From positions 429,905 to 493,904 of the forward strand of contig NZ_LGHP01000001.1 of NCBI RefSeq assembly GCF_001280845.1: a stretch of 64,000 nt of DNA, given 5' to 3'. Below, one piece after another: positions 8,584-17,019 of this stretch (within the stretch, counting starts at the first letter, position 1; the number at the start of each line of letters is the position of its first letter). Below the pieces are notes generated by a model that saw only the letters and a program-made list of their open reading frames with translations, was not told the DNA's origin and ran no database searches. The position numbers and the translations under genes were made by a program. This DNA is from Bacillus sp. FJAT-28004 (lineage in GTDB: Bacteria > Bacillota > Bacilli > Paenibacillales > Paenibacillaceae).

Positions 8584-9017
8584 ATGCCATACGCTTACAA
8601 ATACCGGCCCATGCGGACTATATCGATCTGGTCAGAATCTGTCTATTCGGAATTGCCTCGAAGATGAGCTATGCTTACGAAGAAATGGAAGATATGAAGG
8701 TAGCCGTTTCTGAGGCCTGCAATAACGCAGTTATTCATGGTGCTCAAGGCGCCGATCAAGATGGTATCGACATTTGCTTTGAACCAAGTGATACAGGGCT
8801 TACTATAAAGGTAAAGAACAGTGGATTAGCCTTCCATGGGCAAGATGCATTTGATAAGGCAGCACCTCTCCCTGATGCGGACGTAAGCGGACTTCGGGTG
8901 GGCGGACTAGGCATCTACTTGATGCAGGCGCTGATGGATGAGGTTGTGGTCCATTCATTAGAGAATGGGACTGAGGTAGTACTAACCAAATATTTGAATG
9001 TATCAGCAGAGAATTAG
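8580..9017 (+). CDS. rsbW: RsbW-like anti-sigma/kinase paralogue with altered ATP motif
   Basis: 145 residues, GHKL ATPase of the anti-sigma family, paired with rsbV. The N-box E45-A-C-N-N49 and the GGLGI G2 box (108-112) are present. The G1 box, which in RsbW proteins reads D-E-G with the Asp holding adenine, reads N80-S-G here. The paralogue beside sigB keeps D81-E-G. A D-to-N change at this place normally weakens ATP binding, so this protein may act as a partner-binding anti-sigma or RsbV sequestering factor with little kinase activity, or it may have another target. A strong terminator follows. Confidence 0.82.
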   Translation: MNAIRLQIPAHADYIDLVRICLFGIASKMSYAYEEMEDMKVAVSEACNNAVIHGAQGADQDGIDICFEPSDTGLTIKVKNSGLAFHGQDAFDKAAPLPDADVSGLRVGGLGIYLMQALMDEVVVHSLENGTEVVLTKYLNVSAEN

Positions 9018-9040
9018 TACGATTGCAGCTGAATGATTGA

Positions 9041-9082
9041 AGAAGAGGAAATGACGCACCACGTCATTTCCTCTTCTTTTTG
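9041..9082 (+). terminator. terminator after rsbV-rsbW
   Basis: GAAGAGGAAATGACG, 5-nt loop, CGTCATTTCCTCTTC, then TTTTTG. A 15-bp perfect stem. Confidence 0.92.
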
Positions 9083-9100
9083 TTAAATGATATTTTTCCA

Positions 9101-9129
9101 TTGACTCCCAAGTGTATTATGTGCATAAT
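9101..9129 (+). promoter_or_regulatory. sigma-A promoter of the YtrA-type operon
   Basis: TTGACT, 17 bases, CATAAT. The first operator palindrome (9112-9133) overlaps the -10 box, as expected for repression by the first gene product. Confidence 0.7.
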
Positions 9130-9162
9130 ACGCTTATAAAGTGTATTAACTGCTTAATACAC
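9112..9162 (+). promoter_or_regulatory. paired operators for the YtrA-type GntR regulator
   Basis: Two 22-bp palindromes, 29 bases apart start to start. The first (9112-9133) is GTGTATTATG-TG-CATAATACGC with one mismatch. The second (9141-9162) is GTGTATTAA-CTGC-TTAATACAC, perfect. GTGTATTA arms in front of a YtrA-subfamily GntR gene fit the known autoregulation of such operons. Confidence 0.8.
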
Positions 9163-9188
9163 ATTTGCTATGAATGTGAGGTATTGCT

Positions 9189-9590
9189 ATGAACACCATC
9201 GAAGGCTGGACGGAAGTTACATTCAATAGTAGGGACCCTGTTTATTTGCAGGTCGTCCGCCATTTTAAAGAACGAATCGCAACAGGCAGACTTGCCGCCG
9301 GTCAGGAAACTCCCTCCAGAAGGGAGCTTGGCACGCTAATGAAAATTAATCCAAATACGGTTCAGAAAGCATACAAGGAAATGGAGGAACAGCAATTGAT
9401 TATTACGGAAGGAAATTCACCTAGCAGGATTACGAACGATGCGGAGCTGCTAAGCCAAATAAGATCGGAATTGATTGGGGAGGCGGTAGGCGCATTTGTA
9501 GCTTCCGTACGCAAAATCGATGTGCCGATCGATGAGCTGCTCCAGCTGGTCAAGAGCAAATATGAGGAAGGAGCGTCAGAGCATGATTGA
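9189..9590 (+). CDS. GntR regulator, YtrA subfamily
   Basis: 133 residues. A winged helix (DPVYLQVVRHFKERIATG, PSRRELGTLMKINPNTVQKAYKEME) is followed by a short C-terminal dimerisation tail (EAVGAFVASVRK, VDEL-like). This compact form is the YtrA subfamily, which represses ABC transporter operons and often responds to cell-wall-active compounds. It overlaps the ATPase gene by 8 bases. Two palindromic operators lie at the promoter, so autoregulation is very likely. GTGAGGTATTGCT before the ATG gives a modest ribosome site. Confidence 0.88.
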   Translation: MNTIEGWTEVTFNSRDPVYLQVVRHFKERIATGRLAAGQETPSRRELGTLMKINPNTVQKAYKEMEEQQLIITEGNSPSRITNDAELLSQIRSELIGEAVGAFVASVRKIDVPIDELLQLVKSKYEEGASEHD

Positions 9591-10272
9591 AGTAAAAGAT
9601 ATACATAAGCGATATCGGCGCCGTGATGTGCTGAGCGGAGTATCTTTTACTGCGGAAAAGGGTGAAATCACTTGCCTTATCGGTGTGAACGGAGCAGGGA
9701 AGTCAACCATTCTGAAGGCGATCATGGGGCTGACACCTATCTCCGCAGGCTCTATTCTCATTGACGGACTAAGTTTAGCCCCAAGCTTATATGAGAAAAT
9801 CGTTTTTGTCCCGGATCATTTGACGATGCCTTTGAGCATGAAGCTTTCCGAGGCGATCCGTTTTATGGAGGATTTCTATGATAGTTGGAATCCGAAGCGA
9901 GCTAGTGAGCTTATGCAGTTTTTTAATCTTAACCATTCGGATAAAATCGGCAATCTGTCGAAGGGGACAGCCGCCAAATTTAGTCTTATGCTAGGTCTTG
10001 GACAGGATGCGGACTATATTTTAATGGACGAACCATTTTCCGGAATAGACTTATTCAGTAGAGAATCGATTATGGATGTCTTTACAAGTGATTTAATCGA
10101 GGGCCGAGGTGTACTGCTCACAACGCATGAAATAGGAGAAATGGAGCAGCTCATCGATAAAGCTGTGCTGCTGCAAAACGGCAAAATAAGCAAGGCATTT
10201 TATTGTGAGGAAATGCGCAGTGAGCAGGGCAAATCAGTTATTGATGTCATGAGAGAGGTGTACCGGGGATGA
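9583..10272 (+). CDS. ABC transporter ATPase (YtrB-like)
   Basis: 229 residues, single nucleotide-binding domain. Walker A GVNGAGKST, a signature degenerate to LSKGTAAK, Walker B YILMDEPFSG and H-loop TTHE are present. The LSKG signature is common in YtrB/EcsA/bacitracin-type export ATPases. The start at 9583 follows AAGGAG by seven bases; the longer frame upstream runs inside the regulator gene. It is coupled with the permease gene by an ATGA overlap. It likely powers export or membrane remodelling with the two following proteins. Confidence 0.88.
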   Translation: MIEVKDIHKRYRRRDVLSGVSFTAEKGEITCLIGVNGAGKSTILKAIMGLTPISAGSILIDGLSLAPSLYEKIVFVPDHLTMPLSMKLSEAIRFMEDFYDSWNPKRASELMQFFNLNHSDKIGNLSKGTAAKFSLMLGLGQDADYILMDEPFSGIDLFSRESIMDVFTSDLIEGRGVLLTTHEIGEMEQLIDKAVLLQNGKISKAFYCEEMRSEQGKSVIDVMREVYRG

Positions 10273-11111
10273 ACCGTTACTTGAAGCTTGTCCATATGGA
10301 GGTACATCGTTTTCGGTGGGTGCTGGCTACTCTAATGGCGATTGTTGCGATTACCCAATTTGCTTCGCTCATTTGGGCGACTACAAAAGAATTATCGTTT
10401 CGAGAAAAGCTGTTGTTAGAGACCGTAGACAAGAGTCTCCTGGGTGGTTTTTCTCCTCAATATTTATCGTTTGAATGGGCTATTTTCAGCTCGCAGATGG
10501 GTTATATTTTGCCGATGTTCCTTTGTATAGGTGTACTTACCTTGTATGTTTTTATTATATGGTACCGTGATTGGTTTGGACGATCTACTTTTGTTTATCG
10601 ATTGCTTATGCTGCCAACGGCTAGAAGGAATCTTTATTTAGCGAAAATATCGGCATTTCTCTTGTTCGTCCTTGCGTTTATTTCGTTTCAATTACTATTG
10701 CTCCCAATTCAACATATCGTATTCAACCTCATCGTTCCCACTGATCAGCGGATAGATTCCCATATCGTTGAAGCGATCATTAGCAATCAAGCACTTATAT
10801 GGCTTATTCCGCAGCAGTTTGAACAATTTGTTTATTTATACGGCTTTGGAGCGGTTGTTGTATTAGCAGTGTTTACTGCCATTTTGCTGGAGCGAAGCTA
10901 TCGTCGTTTAGGTATTTTGTATGGCGTGCTTTATTTGGCCGGATGCGTGTTCGTTGTGGTAGCTCCCTTTTTATTTTTGTATATAGATCAGTACTACAGT
11001 TATTTGTATCCCTATGAAATATTTGCGCTTGGGCTAACCCTGTGCATTCTTGTGGTCTGCATCTCGGTGTGGCTTGGCATGCGGCTGATTGCCAAAAAGA
11101 TTACGGTGTAA
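10269..11111 (+). CDS. ABC transporter membrane protein of the YtrA-type operon
   Basis: 280 residues with about six hydrophobic segments (near 17-37, 80-100, 130-150, 190-212, 222-243 and 252-272) and no extracellular domain. This size and topology fit the permease half of YtrB-type exporters. It overlaps the ATPase gene and runs 11 bases before the next gene. I do not recognise a named subfamily, so the role as permease is inferred from topology and position. Confidence 0.78.
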   Translation: MNRYLKLVHMEVHRFRWVLATLMAIVAITQFASLIWATTKELSFREKLLLETVDKSLLGGFSPQYLSFEWAIFSSQMGYILPMFLCIGVLTLYVFIIWYRDWFGRSTFVYRLLMLPTARRNLYLAKISAFLLFVLAFISFQLLLLPIQHIVFNLIVPTDQRIDSHIVEAIISNQALIWLIPQQFEQFVYLYGFGAVVVLAVFTAILLERSYRRLGILYGVLYLAGCVFVVVAPFLFLYIDQYYSYLYPYEIFALGLTLCILVVCISVWLGMRLIAKKITV

Positions 11112-11122
11112 GGAGAATGTTC

Positions 11123-12400
11123 ATGAGGCGTTATTGTTTATCCATCCTAATGGCTGTGCTGGCAATAAGCGGAATAGGCACTTATTATTCGTATGGCAGG
11201 CTGGACTATTTGCCTGAGTACAAGCTAGAAACGATTCAAGGTGATGCGAATGAAGGATCAGATATCGAATTATCAGGCCCTTATTATTTGGAAAGACGTT
11301 CCGAATCTTTGAAGATAAATACAAATGGGAGCGAATACGGAAACTCGAATTCTAATATTCGTACAGATGTGCTTTATGGTGACTCATGGTTCTACGGCCG
11401 TTCTGACATCCAGCAAATGATAAACGATCATAAGTCATTTATGCGGGGTAAACGTAATCTTGATGGCTTTTATCGGGATGAGGAGTGGATCATCTACGTA
11501 GAAGTCAAAACCGAAAAAAAAGGGTCAGAAGCTGCCAATGCGGTATTTCAGCTACAGCTTCTCCAAGAGTCTACAGACAAAGTATCGAAACTTGAAGTGA
11601 CCTATGAGCTGCCGAAAACTGCGACTTTCACAAAAATAGTAGATAATAGAAATGAACATTTTTATTTGATGGATGTTCAGCGGGTGGATGAAGAGATTCA
11701 TTTGCTAGTCAGTGCATATGATTACGACTACGAGAGCAGCAGGTACGAGCTATTTGTCATCGATATGAAAAGCGGGAAGCTGCTGCGTAATACGAATATC
11801 GAGTCACTGGGCATTAACACCGTTAGCGATAAAAAAGACGTTCAAATCCAAGTTGGACACATGTCAGATGCAGATGGGGTGTATAGCATTCCTTCCGAAA
11901 GGATACTCTTTACGGTTCGGGAAGAGAAAATTAGTAAAGAAGATAGAGAAGCGAATAAGGTTCCAGAAACGCTAAGCGAGAAGTATTTTGCTTATTCATA
12001 CCGTACGGGCTTAATGACTGAATTGACTAATTTATTTTTCAAGGAAGCGTGGACAAGCCTGCAAGGCGATTATTATTATCTAGCGGAAAATGGACCTGAC
12101 TACGTCACTTTATCGCGGTATCATTTATTGACTAATAAATTTGAGCAAGCTTATGCAAAAATATCCGTAGATCAGTTGAATGTAGACGAGATCAAAGCTG
12201 CGTTTATTAGATTAAATCGAGTATACCTTCTCACCAAACAAGCAGAAGTTACCGGAGCATCTGTGCTGGATCTTTCAACAGGGGAATTGCTCTTTACAGG
12301 GCGTGTTGCTGAAGTTGGCGACGACAAGGAAACACCGGAGGAAATGAAGGAAAATCTACACTTGAATAATATGAACATTATCAAAAGCATAAATAACTAA
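11123..12400 (+). CDS. membrane-anchored extracytoplasmic protein of the ABC operon
   Basis: 425 residues. MRRYCLSILMAVLAISGIGTYY gives one N-terminal membrane anchor, and the rest is soluble and beta-rich, with repeated strand-turn patterns that could form a propeller-like fold (FHLMDVQRVDEEIHLLVSAY and similar). The start at 11123 is seven bases after AAGGAG; an ATG two codons earlier is one base from that site. Large anchored proteins in this position occur in YtrA-type operons, but this one has no named domain that I recognise. The function may be sensing or assisting the ABC pair. Confidence 0.7.
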   Translation: MRRYCLSILMAVLAISGIGTYYSYGRLDYLPEYKLETIQGDANEGSDIELSGPYYLERRSESLKINTNGSEYGNSNSNIRTDVLYGDSWFYGRSDIQQMINDHKSFMRGKRNLDGFYRDEEWIIYVEVKTEKKGSEAANAVFQLQLLQESTDKVSKLEVTYELPKTATFTKIVDNRNEHFYLMDVQRVDEEIHLLVSAYDYDYESSRYELFVIDMKSGKLLRNTNIESLGINTVSDKKDVQIQVGHMSDADGVYSIPSERILFTVREEKISKEDREANKVPETLSEKYFAYSYRTGLMTELTNLFFKEAWTSLQGDYYYLAENGPDYVTLSRYHLLTNKFEQAYAKISVDQLNVDEIKAAFIRLNRVYLLTKQAEVTGASVLDLSTGELLFTGRVAEVGDDKETPEEMKENLHLNNMNIIKSINN

Positions 12401-12421
12401 ATAAATGGATGAGGAAACGTT

Positions 12422-12673
12422 ATGAGTAGAGCGATTCTATCCCCTAGAAAGCTGAAGCAATTAAGAGGGATTGAGCAATACACTTATCAGGTTGCTCACT
12501 ATATTTTACAAGATGAATGTCTCGCAGAAGAGGCGGCAAAAGAGGCGTTATTAGAAATTAGCTCGATGGAACCTTTGATGAAGGGATCGACAGAAGAGCT
12601 GCGCTGCCTTGTCAAAAAGCTGACGATCAGCGCATCGATCAAAGTAGCTGCTCGTCTTCTGCCAACCGCTTAG
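12422..12673 (+). CDS. small protein resembling sigma-70 region 2
   Basis: 83 residues, helical. The central stretch VAHYILQDECLAEEAAKEALLEI has the Y-x-x-L-x-D-x-x-x-AE-x-x-x-x-E-A spacing of region 2 of ECF sigma factors, but no region 4 follows. It is 21 bases downstream of the anchored protein gene and has GATGAGGAAACGTT before its ATG, so it is the last gene of the operon. It may be a remnant of a sigma factor or a small core-binding regulator. The similarity is a visual pattern only. Confidence 0.55.
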   Translation: MSRAILSPRKLKQLRGIEQYTYQVAHYILQDECLAEEAAKEALLEISSMEPLMKGSTEELRCLVKKLTISASIKVAARLLPTA

Positions 12674-12706
12674 AGATGCAAAACAATCACATAAACGTAA
12701 AGAAAA

Positions 12707-12738
12707 GAGCCAGAATCCTTATGAAAGGAATCTGGCTC
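12707..12738. terminator. bidirectional terminator between the ABC operon and rsbM
   Basis: GAGCCAGAATCCTT, 4-nt loop, AAGGAATCTGGCTC. A T-rich run follows on both strands, between convergent genes. Confidence 0.85.
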
Positions 12739-12768
12739 TAGATTTGTTGTGCAATGAAACCACATAAG

Positions 12769-13659
12769 CTAATTGTTCACCTTGCGGAAAATTCGCTCCG
12801 ACTGATTAAAATCCTCATATTTGCTTTTATGCACAGTAATAAGCGATTCCATATTGCCTAAAGCTAAGAAACCTTGTAGAGCCAAGCTATCAAAAAACAA
12901 AGTATGAACGCGGCTCTGCAGGTCAGAGTCGAAATAAATGAGAACGTTTCGACACAAGATAACGTGAAACTCATTAAATGAACGATCGGTTGCCAAATTA
13001 TGCTGGGCAAACATTAGATTTTCTTTTATATAAGGATGGAATAAGGCATGCTCATAATCGGTCGTATAGTAAGAGGAAAATTCTTTGGTGCCGCCAGCCT
13101 GCAAATAGTTTTTGGTAAAACCTTGCATCCGTTTGAGCGGAAATTTCCCTTGTTTTGCGCTTTCGATCACATGCTCATTCATATCCGTCGCATAAATCTT
13201 AGCCTTATCCAGCAGGCCCTCCTCTTGAAGCAAGATAGCCATGGAGTAGACCTCTTCTCCCGTTGCACATCCCGCATGCCAAACTCGTATTTCAGGGAGG
13301 TTCTTAAGCAACGGAACAACATCCTTGCGGAATGCAGCAAAAAAGTTTGGATCACGGAACATTTCGGTTACTCTGATAGAGAAATCATTGAGCAATATAT
13401 CGATAAAACCAGGCTCATGCAGCACCTTCTCAAGTAGAGAGGTGATCGTCGGCAAACCCTCAAGATTCATCCGATGCGTAATGCGTCTACGAATCGATGA
13501 CCGCAAGTAATGACGGAAATCGTAGCCATGGACTCTGTAAATGCCGTCTAATAACAAATCAATTTCTATATTTTCCAGATCATCGTGTGATAATTCAGTG
13601 TAATCTATAGTTTCCTCATTTTCTTGATTCGTCAATTGCCCACCTGCTTCGTCAACCAT
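12769..13659 (-). CDS. rsbM: CheR-type methyltransferase, RsbM-like
   Basis: 296 residues. An N-terminal helical domain with LRSSIRRRITHRMN and RVTEMFRDPNFF leads into an S-adenosylmethionine fold: RVWHAGCATGEEVYSM (residues 126-140), an acidic loop at ATDMN and ILCRNVLIYFD. CheR enzymes methylate glutamates of receptor helices. In B. cereus RsbM methylates the kinase RsbK and damps sigma-B activation. It overlaps the kinase gene by 28 bases. An alternative TTG at 13635, overlapping the kinase stop and following AGGTGGG, would give 288 residues and may be the real start. No chemotaxis operon is nearby, which favours the RsbM role. Confidence 0.85.
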   Translation of the reverse strand: MVDEAGGQLTNQENEETIDYTELSHDDLENIEIDLLLDGIYRVHGYDFRHYLRSSIRRRITHRMNLEGLPTITSLLEKVLHEPGFIDILLNDFSIRVTEMFRDPNFFAAFRKDVVPLLKNLPEIRVWHAGCATGEEVYSMAILLQEEGLLDKAKIYATDMNEHVIESAKQGKFPLKRMQGFTKNYLQAGGTKEFSSYYTTDYEHALFHPYIKENLMFAQHNLATDRSFNEFHVILCRNVLIYFDSDLQSRVHTLFFDSLALQGFLALGNMESLITVHKSKYEDFNQSERIFRKVNN

Positions 13660-16385
13660 ACCCGCATCAGCGAGAAGAGCTGATCCATATTTAGAGGCTT
13701 GCTAATGTAGTCAGAAGCGCCCGCCTCCAAGCATTTGTCACGGTCGCTTTTCATCGCTTTAGCCGTAAGCGCAATAATTGGCGTATCCTTCATATCTGTT
13801 TCCTGGCGTAAGGCTTGCATCGTTTCAAATCCATCCATAATCGGCATCATAATATCCATGAGCACAAGATCGAAGTCGGATTTTTCCCTTATAATATCCA
13901 AGCATTGTCTGCCGTTACTCGCTACGGTCACGTTAAAAGCTTTGTTCTCAAGCGCTTTGACGAGCGCGAATACATTTCGGGAATCATCCTCGACGAGCAG
14001 AACCTTTTTCCCTTTAAAAAGAGTGCATTCATCTTCCGTTAAGTCGGTTACCGTATGCTCGGTAATATCAGGTGCTGAAACAATGTCCAAAGGCTCTGCA
14101 GCTGCTGCCACCTCTTGGTCAAAGTCAAAAGATACAAGCTGCTCCTTCTCCATATCGGGAAGACTCGGAACGAAGAGTGTAAATGTACTCCCTTTCCTTG
14201 GTGAGCTGTCAAGGACGATACGTCCATTCAGAAGTTTTGTAAATTCATTGCAAATGGATAATCCTAATCCTGTACCGCCATATTGACGATTCGTTTCACC
14301 ATCCACCTGTTGGAAGGCTTCAAATATGAGCTGCTGCTTATCGTGCGGAATGCCTATGCCGGTATCTGTTACAGATATGGCCAAAACATCTTTATCTATA
14401 TGTGCAGGAATATATTTTTTTGTATCATTCAAATCAGCTTTTTGGATGTCGAGAGTGACAGATCCTTTTTCGGTAAATTTAAAAGCATTGGATAATAGAT
14501 TTTTTAAAATTTGCTGGAGCCTCTGTCCATCCGTGTAAAGCAATGGAGGGACGTCAGCAGCAACGTTAATGTGGAAAGCTAGTTCCTTCTGCTCGGCGAC
14601 AGGTTGGAATAGCAGCTGCATATGATCCGGAATTTCACTAATGTTTACTTCATCCATCGTCAGGATGATCTTTCCAGCTTCCACCTTGGACAAATCAAGA
14701 ATGTCATCGATTAATGTTAATAGATCATTACCGGAAGTGTTAATGACTTTAGCAAAACCTTCTTCGTCGGAATTAAGCGTTTGGTTCTCATTTTCTGCAA
14801 GCATTTGCGAGAGAATTAAGATGCTGTTTAGTGGAGTACGAAGCTCATGCGACATATTGGCTAAGAAATTGGATTTGTACTGTGAGCTTTTCTTAAGCTT
14901 CTCCGAATAAGCTTCGAGCTCCTCTTTTGCTTTCTCCAATTCCTTCGTTTTCTGTTCGGCAAATAGATTCTGTTCCTCGAGATGCTCGGTAGTCATTCGC
15001 ATCTCTTCTTGCTGCATCTGAAGTTCTTCCGATTGTGTTTGCAGTTCCTCGGTTTGCGTCTGCAGCTCCTCCGTCATCACTTGGGATTCGCTAAGCAGCC
15101 TCTCAATTTCCATCCGGCCGACAACACTATTAATCGCAACTCCCAAGTGATTATCGATTTGCTCAAGCAGCTTTAAGTGCTGAGAAGTGAACGAATCGAC
15201 TGAAGCAAATTCAACGACAGCTACTACTTTGCCTTCATACTCGAAAGGAACGATCAGGATGCTCCTGGGCTGTACCTTCCCAAGACCCGAGGTTAAGCTA
15301 ATCGGGTGCTCTGGAGCCGAATTCAATAGAAACGTACGTTTCTCCACCGCTGCTTGACCGATAAGGCCTTCACCTAATCGGAAGCTGTCGTGGCCTGTTT
15401 CATCCCCATACGCTGCATAGGAAGCCAGTTTAATAAGCCGCTGCTGCTCGCCGGCACCTTGGCGAATATAAAATAGGCCATATGCTGCATCCAGAATCGG
15501 AGCGAGCTTCGTGAGAAATGATTCCGCTAATGTTGTTGTATCATTAATGCCTTGATTCATAGTCGCCACCTCGGCAACCTTTGTTTTAATCCAATCTTGG
15601 TCGTTTAGATTGTCAAGCAAAGCATTCGTAGCCTCAGCAAGGTCTTTGATTTCATCCCGCGTGTTCACTTTAATTCGGGTTGTTAAATCCCCTCCCGCGG
15701 ATGCGATATCGTTTATCGTTTTTACGACCTGCTTGATCGTTTTGATTATTGCGCCTGATACCAATGAAACGATGATGAGGGCGAATATGGATACGATAAT
15801 CAGCATGAGATACAAGCTGATTATCAGCATGTCATTTCGATTTTCCAATTTCAAAATATGATTCTTGGTTGCAGTAATTTCACTTTGGCGCAGACTCTCC
15901 AATTGTATCCGAAGAGAATCAACATCTTTTTTTCCTAAGTCTTCATTAAAATAGTCGATAATGGCTTGGGTATTGTTAATTTTGCGCATTTCTATGGTTG
16001 GCTCGCCAGCGGTAGATATCCATCTTTGAATCGTAAGCTTTATTTCTTCTAAATTTTTGATTGTAGTCGGATCGTCGGATAAATATTGATAAAGCGCGTT
16101 ATAGTTGGCTTCCCATTCTGCTTTGCCGCGGATATAAGGCTCTAAATAGATTTCATTGCCCGTTATTACATAACCACGCTGGCTGGTCTCCATGTTTATG
16201 ACATTATAGCGGATACTGCTAATCAAATTATGCACTTCGATGTCTCGGCTTGCTATCGTCTCTATTTCTGATTGCAGGGACGATATCCTCTCGCTAACGA
16301 TCACGATAGAAACGCCTAAGCAGCATATGATAAGAAAATATCCTAGTAAAATCTTTGATCGGATTTTGAATCGTAATTTATCCAA
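13632..16385 (-). CDS. rsbK: CHASE3-GAF hybrid histidine kinase, RsbK-like
   Basis: 917 residues. Order: membrane helix 12-30, extracytoplasmic CHASE3 region about 35-175, second helix 186-210, HAMP 211-262, GAF 280-422, a coiled coil 430-500 with repeated TEELQTQ units, HisKA with H513 (SHELRTPL), ATPase with DTGIGIP (674-680) and GGTGLGL, and a C-terminal receiver with D844 (VLMDIMMP). This is the layout of B. cereus RsbK, which signals through RsbY to sigma-B. The start is TTG at 16385, ten bases after AAAGGAG. The glutamate-rich coil is the likely target of the downstream methyltransferase. Confidence 0.88.
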   Translation of the reverse strand: MDKLRFKIRSKILLGYFLIICCLGVSIVIVSERISSLQSEIETIASRDIEVHNLISSIRYNVINMETSQRGYVITGNEIYLEPYIRGKAEWEANYNALYQYLSDDPTTIKNLEEIKLTIQRWISTAGEPTIEMRKINNTQAIIDYFNEDLGKKDVDSLRIQLESLRQSEITATKNHILKLENRNDMLIISLYLMLIIVSIFALIIVSLVSGAIIKTIKQVVKTINDIASAGGDLTTRIKVNTRDEIKDLAEATNALLDNLNDQDWIKTKVAEVATMNQGINDTTTLAESFLTKLAPILDAAYGLFYIRQGAGEQQRLIKLASYAAYGDETGHDSFRLGEGLIGQAAVEKRTFLLNSAPEHPISLTSGLGKVQPRSILIVPFEYEGKVVAVVEFASVDSFTSQHLKLLEQIDNHLGVAINSVVGRMEIERLLSESQVMTEELQTQTEELQTQSEELQMQQEEMRMTTEHLEEQNLFAEQKTKELEKAKEELEAYSEKLKKSSQYKSNFLANMSHELRTPLNSILILSQMLAENENQTLNSDEEGFAKVINTSGNDLLTLIDDILDLSKVEAGKIILTMDEVNISEIPDHMQLLFQPVAEQKELAFHINVAADVPPLLYTDGQRLQQILKNLLSNAFKFTEKGSVTLDIQKADLNDTKKYIPAHIDKDVLAISVTDTGIGIPHDKQQLIFEAFQQVDGETNRQYGGTGLGLSICNEFTKLLNGRIVLDSSPRKGSTFTLFVPSLPDMEKEQLVSFDFDQEVAAAAEPLDIVSAPDITEHTVTDLTEDECTLFKGKKVLLVEDDSRNVFALVKALENKAFNVTVASNGRQCLDIIREKSDFDLVLMDIMMPIMDGFETMQALRQETDMKDTPIIALTAKAMKSDRDKCLEAGASDYISKPLNMDQLFSLMRVWLTKQVGN

Positions 16386-16500
16386 GTGTAATAAACTCCT
16401 TTATATTACAGATTGCAATGAATTGGCACTCTTTATTATAGCATGAAAGAAGTTATGGAATATTTGTTCCACCTTATTTGAAGATGAGAGTCTACTATTT

Positions 16501-16526
16501 GTTTCAAATATTGTGATAGCGGGTAT
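16501..16526 (+). promoter_or_regulatory. sigma-B promoter of the DUF948-rsbW-sigB operon
   Basis: GTTTCA, 14 bases, GGGTAT. The -10 is a perfect match to the sigma-B consensus and the -35 differs at one base. It lies about 20 bases before the ribosome site of the first gene, so sigma-B probably amplifies its own operon. Confidence 0.8.
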
Positions 16527-16552
16527 GTAATGAAAAAAAGGAAGTGATGTTG

Positions 16553-16981
16553 ATGGATATGTTAATGCAAATCAGTATTGCAGTTATAGCTATTGCTTTT
16601 CTTGTTCTCTTATATTCACTCATTCAAACATTGAAAGTACTGCGTGGCGCGCTTGATGAAATGCGGCAAACCGTTGGTTCGCTGCGGACTGAGGTCACCC
16701 AAATAAGCGTAGAGGTGAAAGAGGCCATTCATAATACGAATGCAATGACACTTGATGTGCGAACGAAGCTTAGCTCGCTCGATGTTTTGTTCGCATCCGT
16801 CAATGATCTTGGTCACGCCCTGCATTCATTTACCGGAGCAGCGAAAGAATCGGCGGCGAGCGTAGTAGCCTCCATAAAAGGTGAAGGCAAGAAGCCGGCG
16901 GGTGAACCTAGCTTAATCAGTACGATTTATGATGGTGCGATTTCAACGATAAGGATTTGGAATAAAGTTAAAAAAATATAA
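16553..16981 (+). CDS. DUF948 family protein
   Basis: About 142 residues. One N-terminal membrane helix (ISIAVIAIAFLVLLYSLIQTL) is followed by a long amphipathic coiled region of the DUF948/apolipoprotein-like kind. Such proteins are common sigma-B regulon members, with no known biochemical activity. Several starts (GTG 16544, ATG 16547, ATG 16553) follow AAGGAAG closely; 16553 gives the best distance but this is not certain. First gene of the operon with rsbW and sigB, 39 bases upstream of rsbW. Confidence 0.82.
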   Translation: MDMLMQISIAVIAIAFLVLLYSLIQTLKVLRGALDEMRQTVGSLRTEVTQISVEVKEAIHNTNAMTLDVRTKLSSLDVLFASVNDLGHALHSFTGAAKESAASVVASIKGEGKKPAGEPSLISTIYDGAISTIRIWNKVKKI

Positions 16982-17019
16982 GTTATAATAGGAACATACT
17001 AGAGAGGACAGAAGCGACT

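Noticed and set aside
13735..14286. 183-codon open frame on the plus strand
   Set aside because: It lies antisense within the kinase gene, lacks a ribosome site and reads as low-complexity Ser-rich text; a shadow of the real gene.
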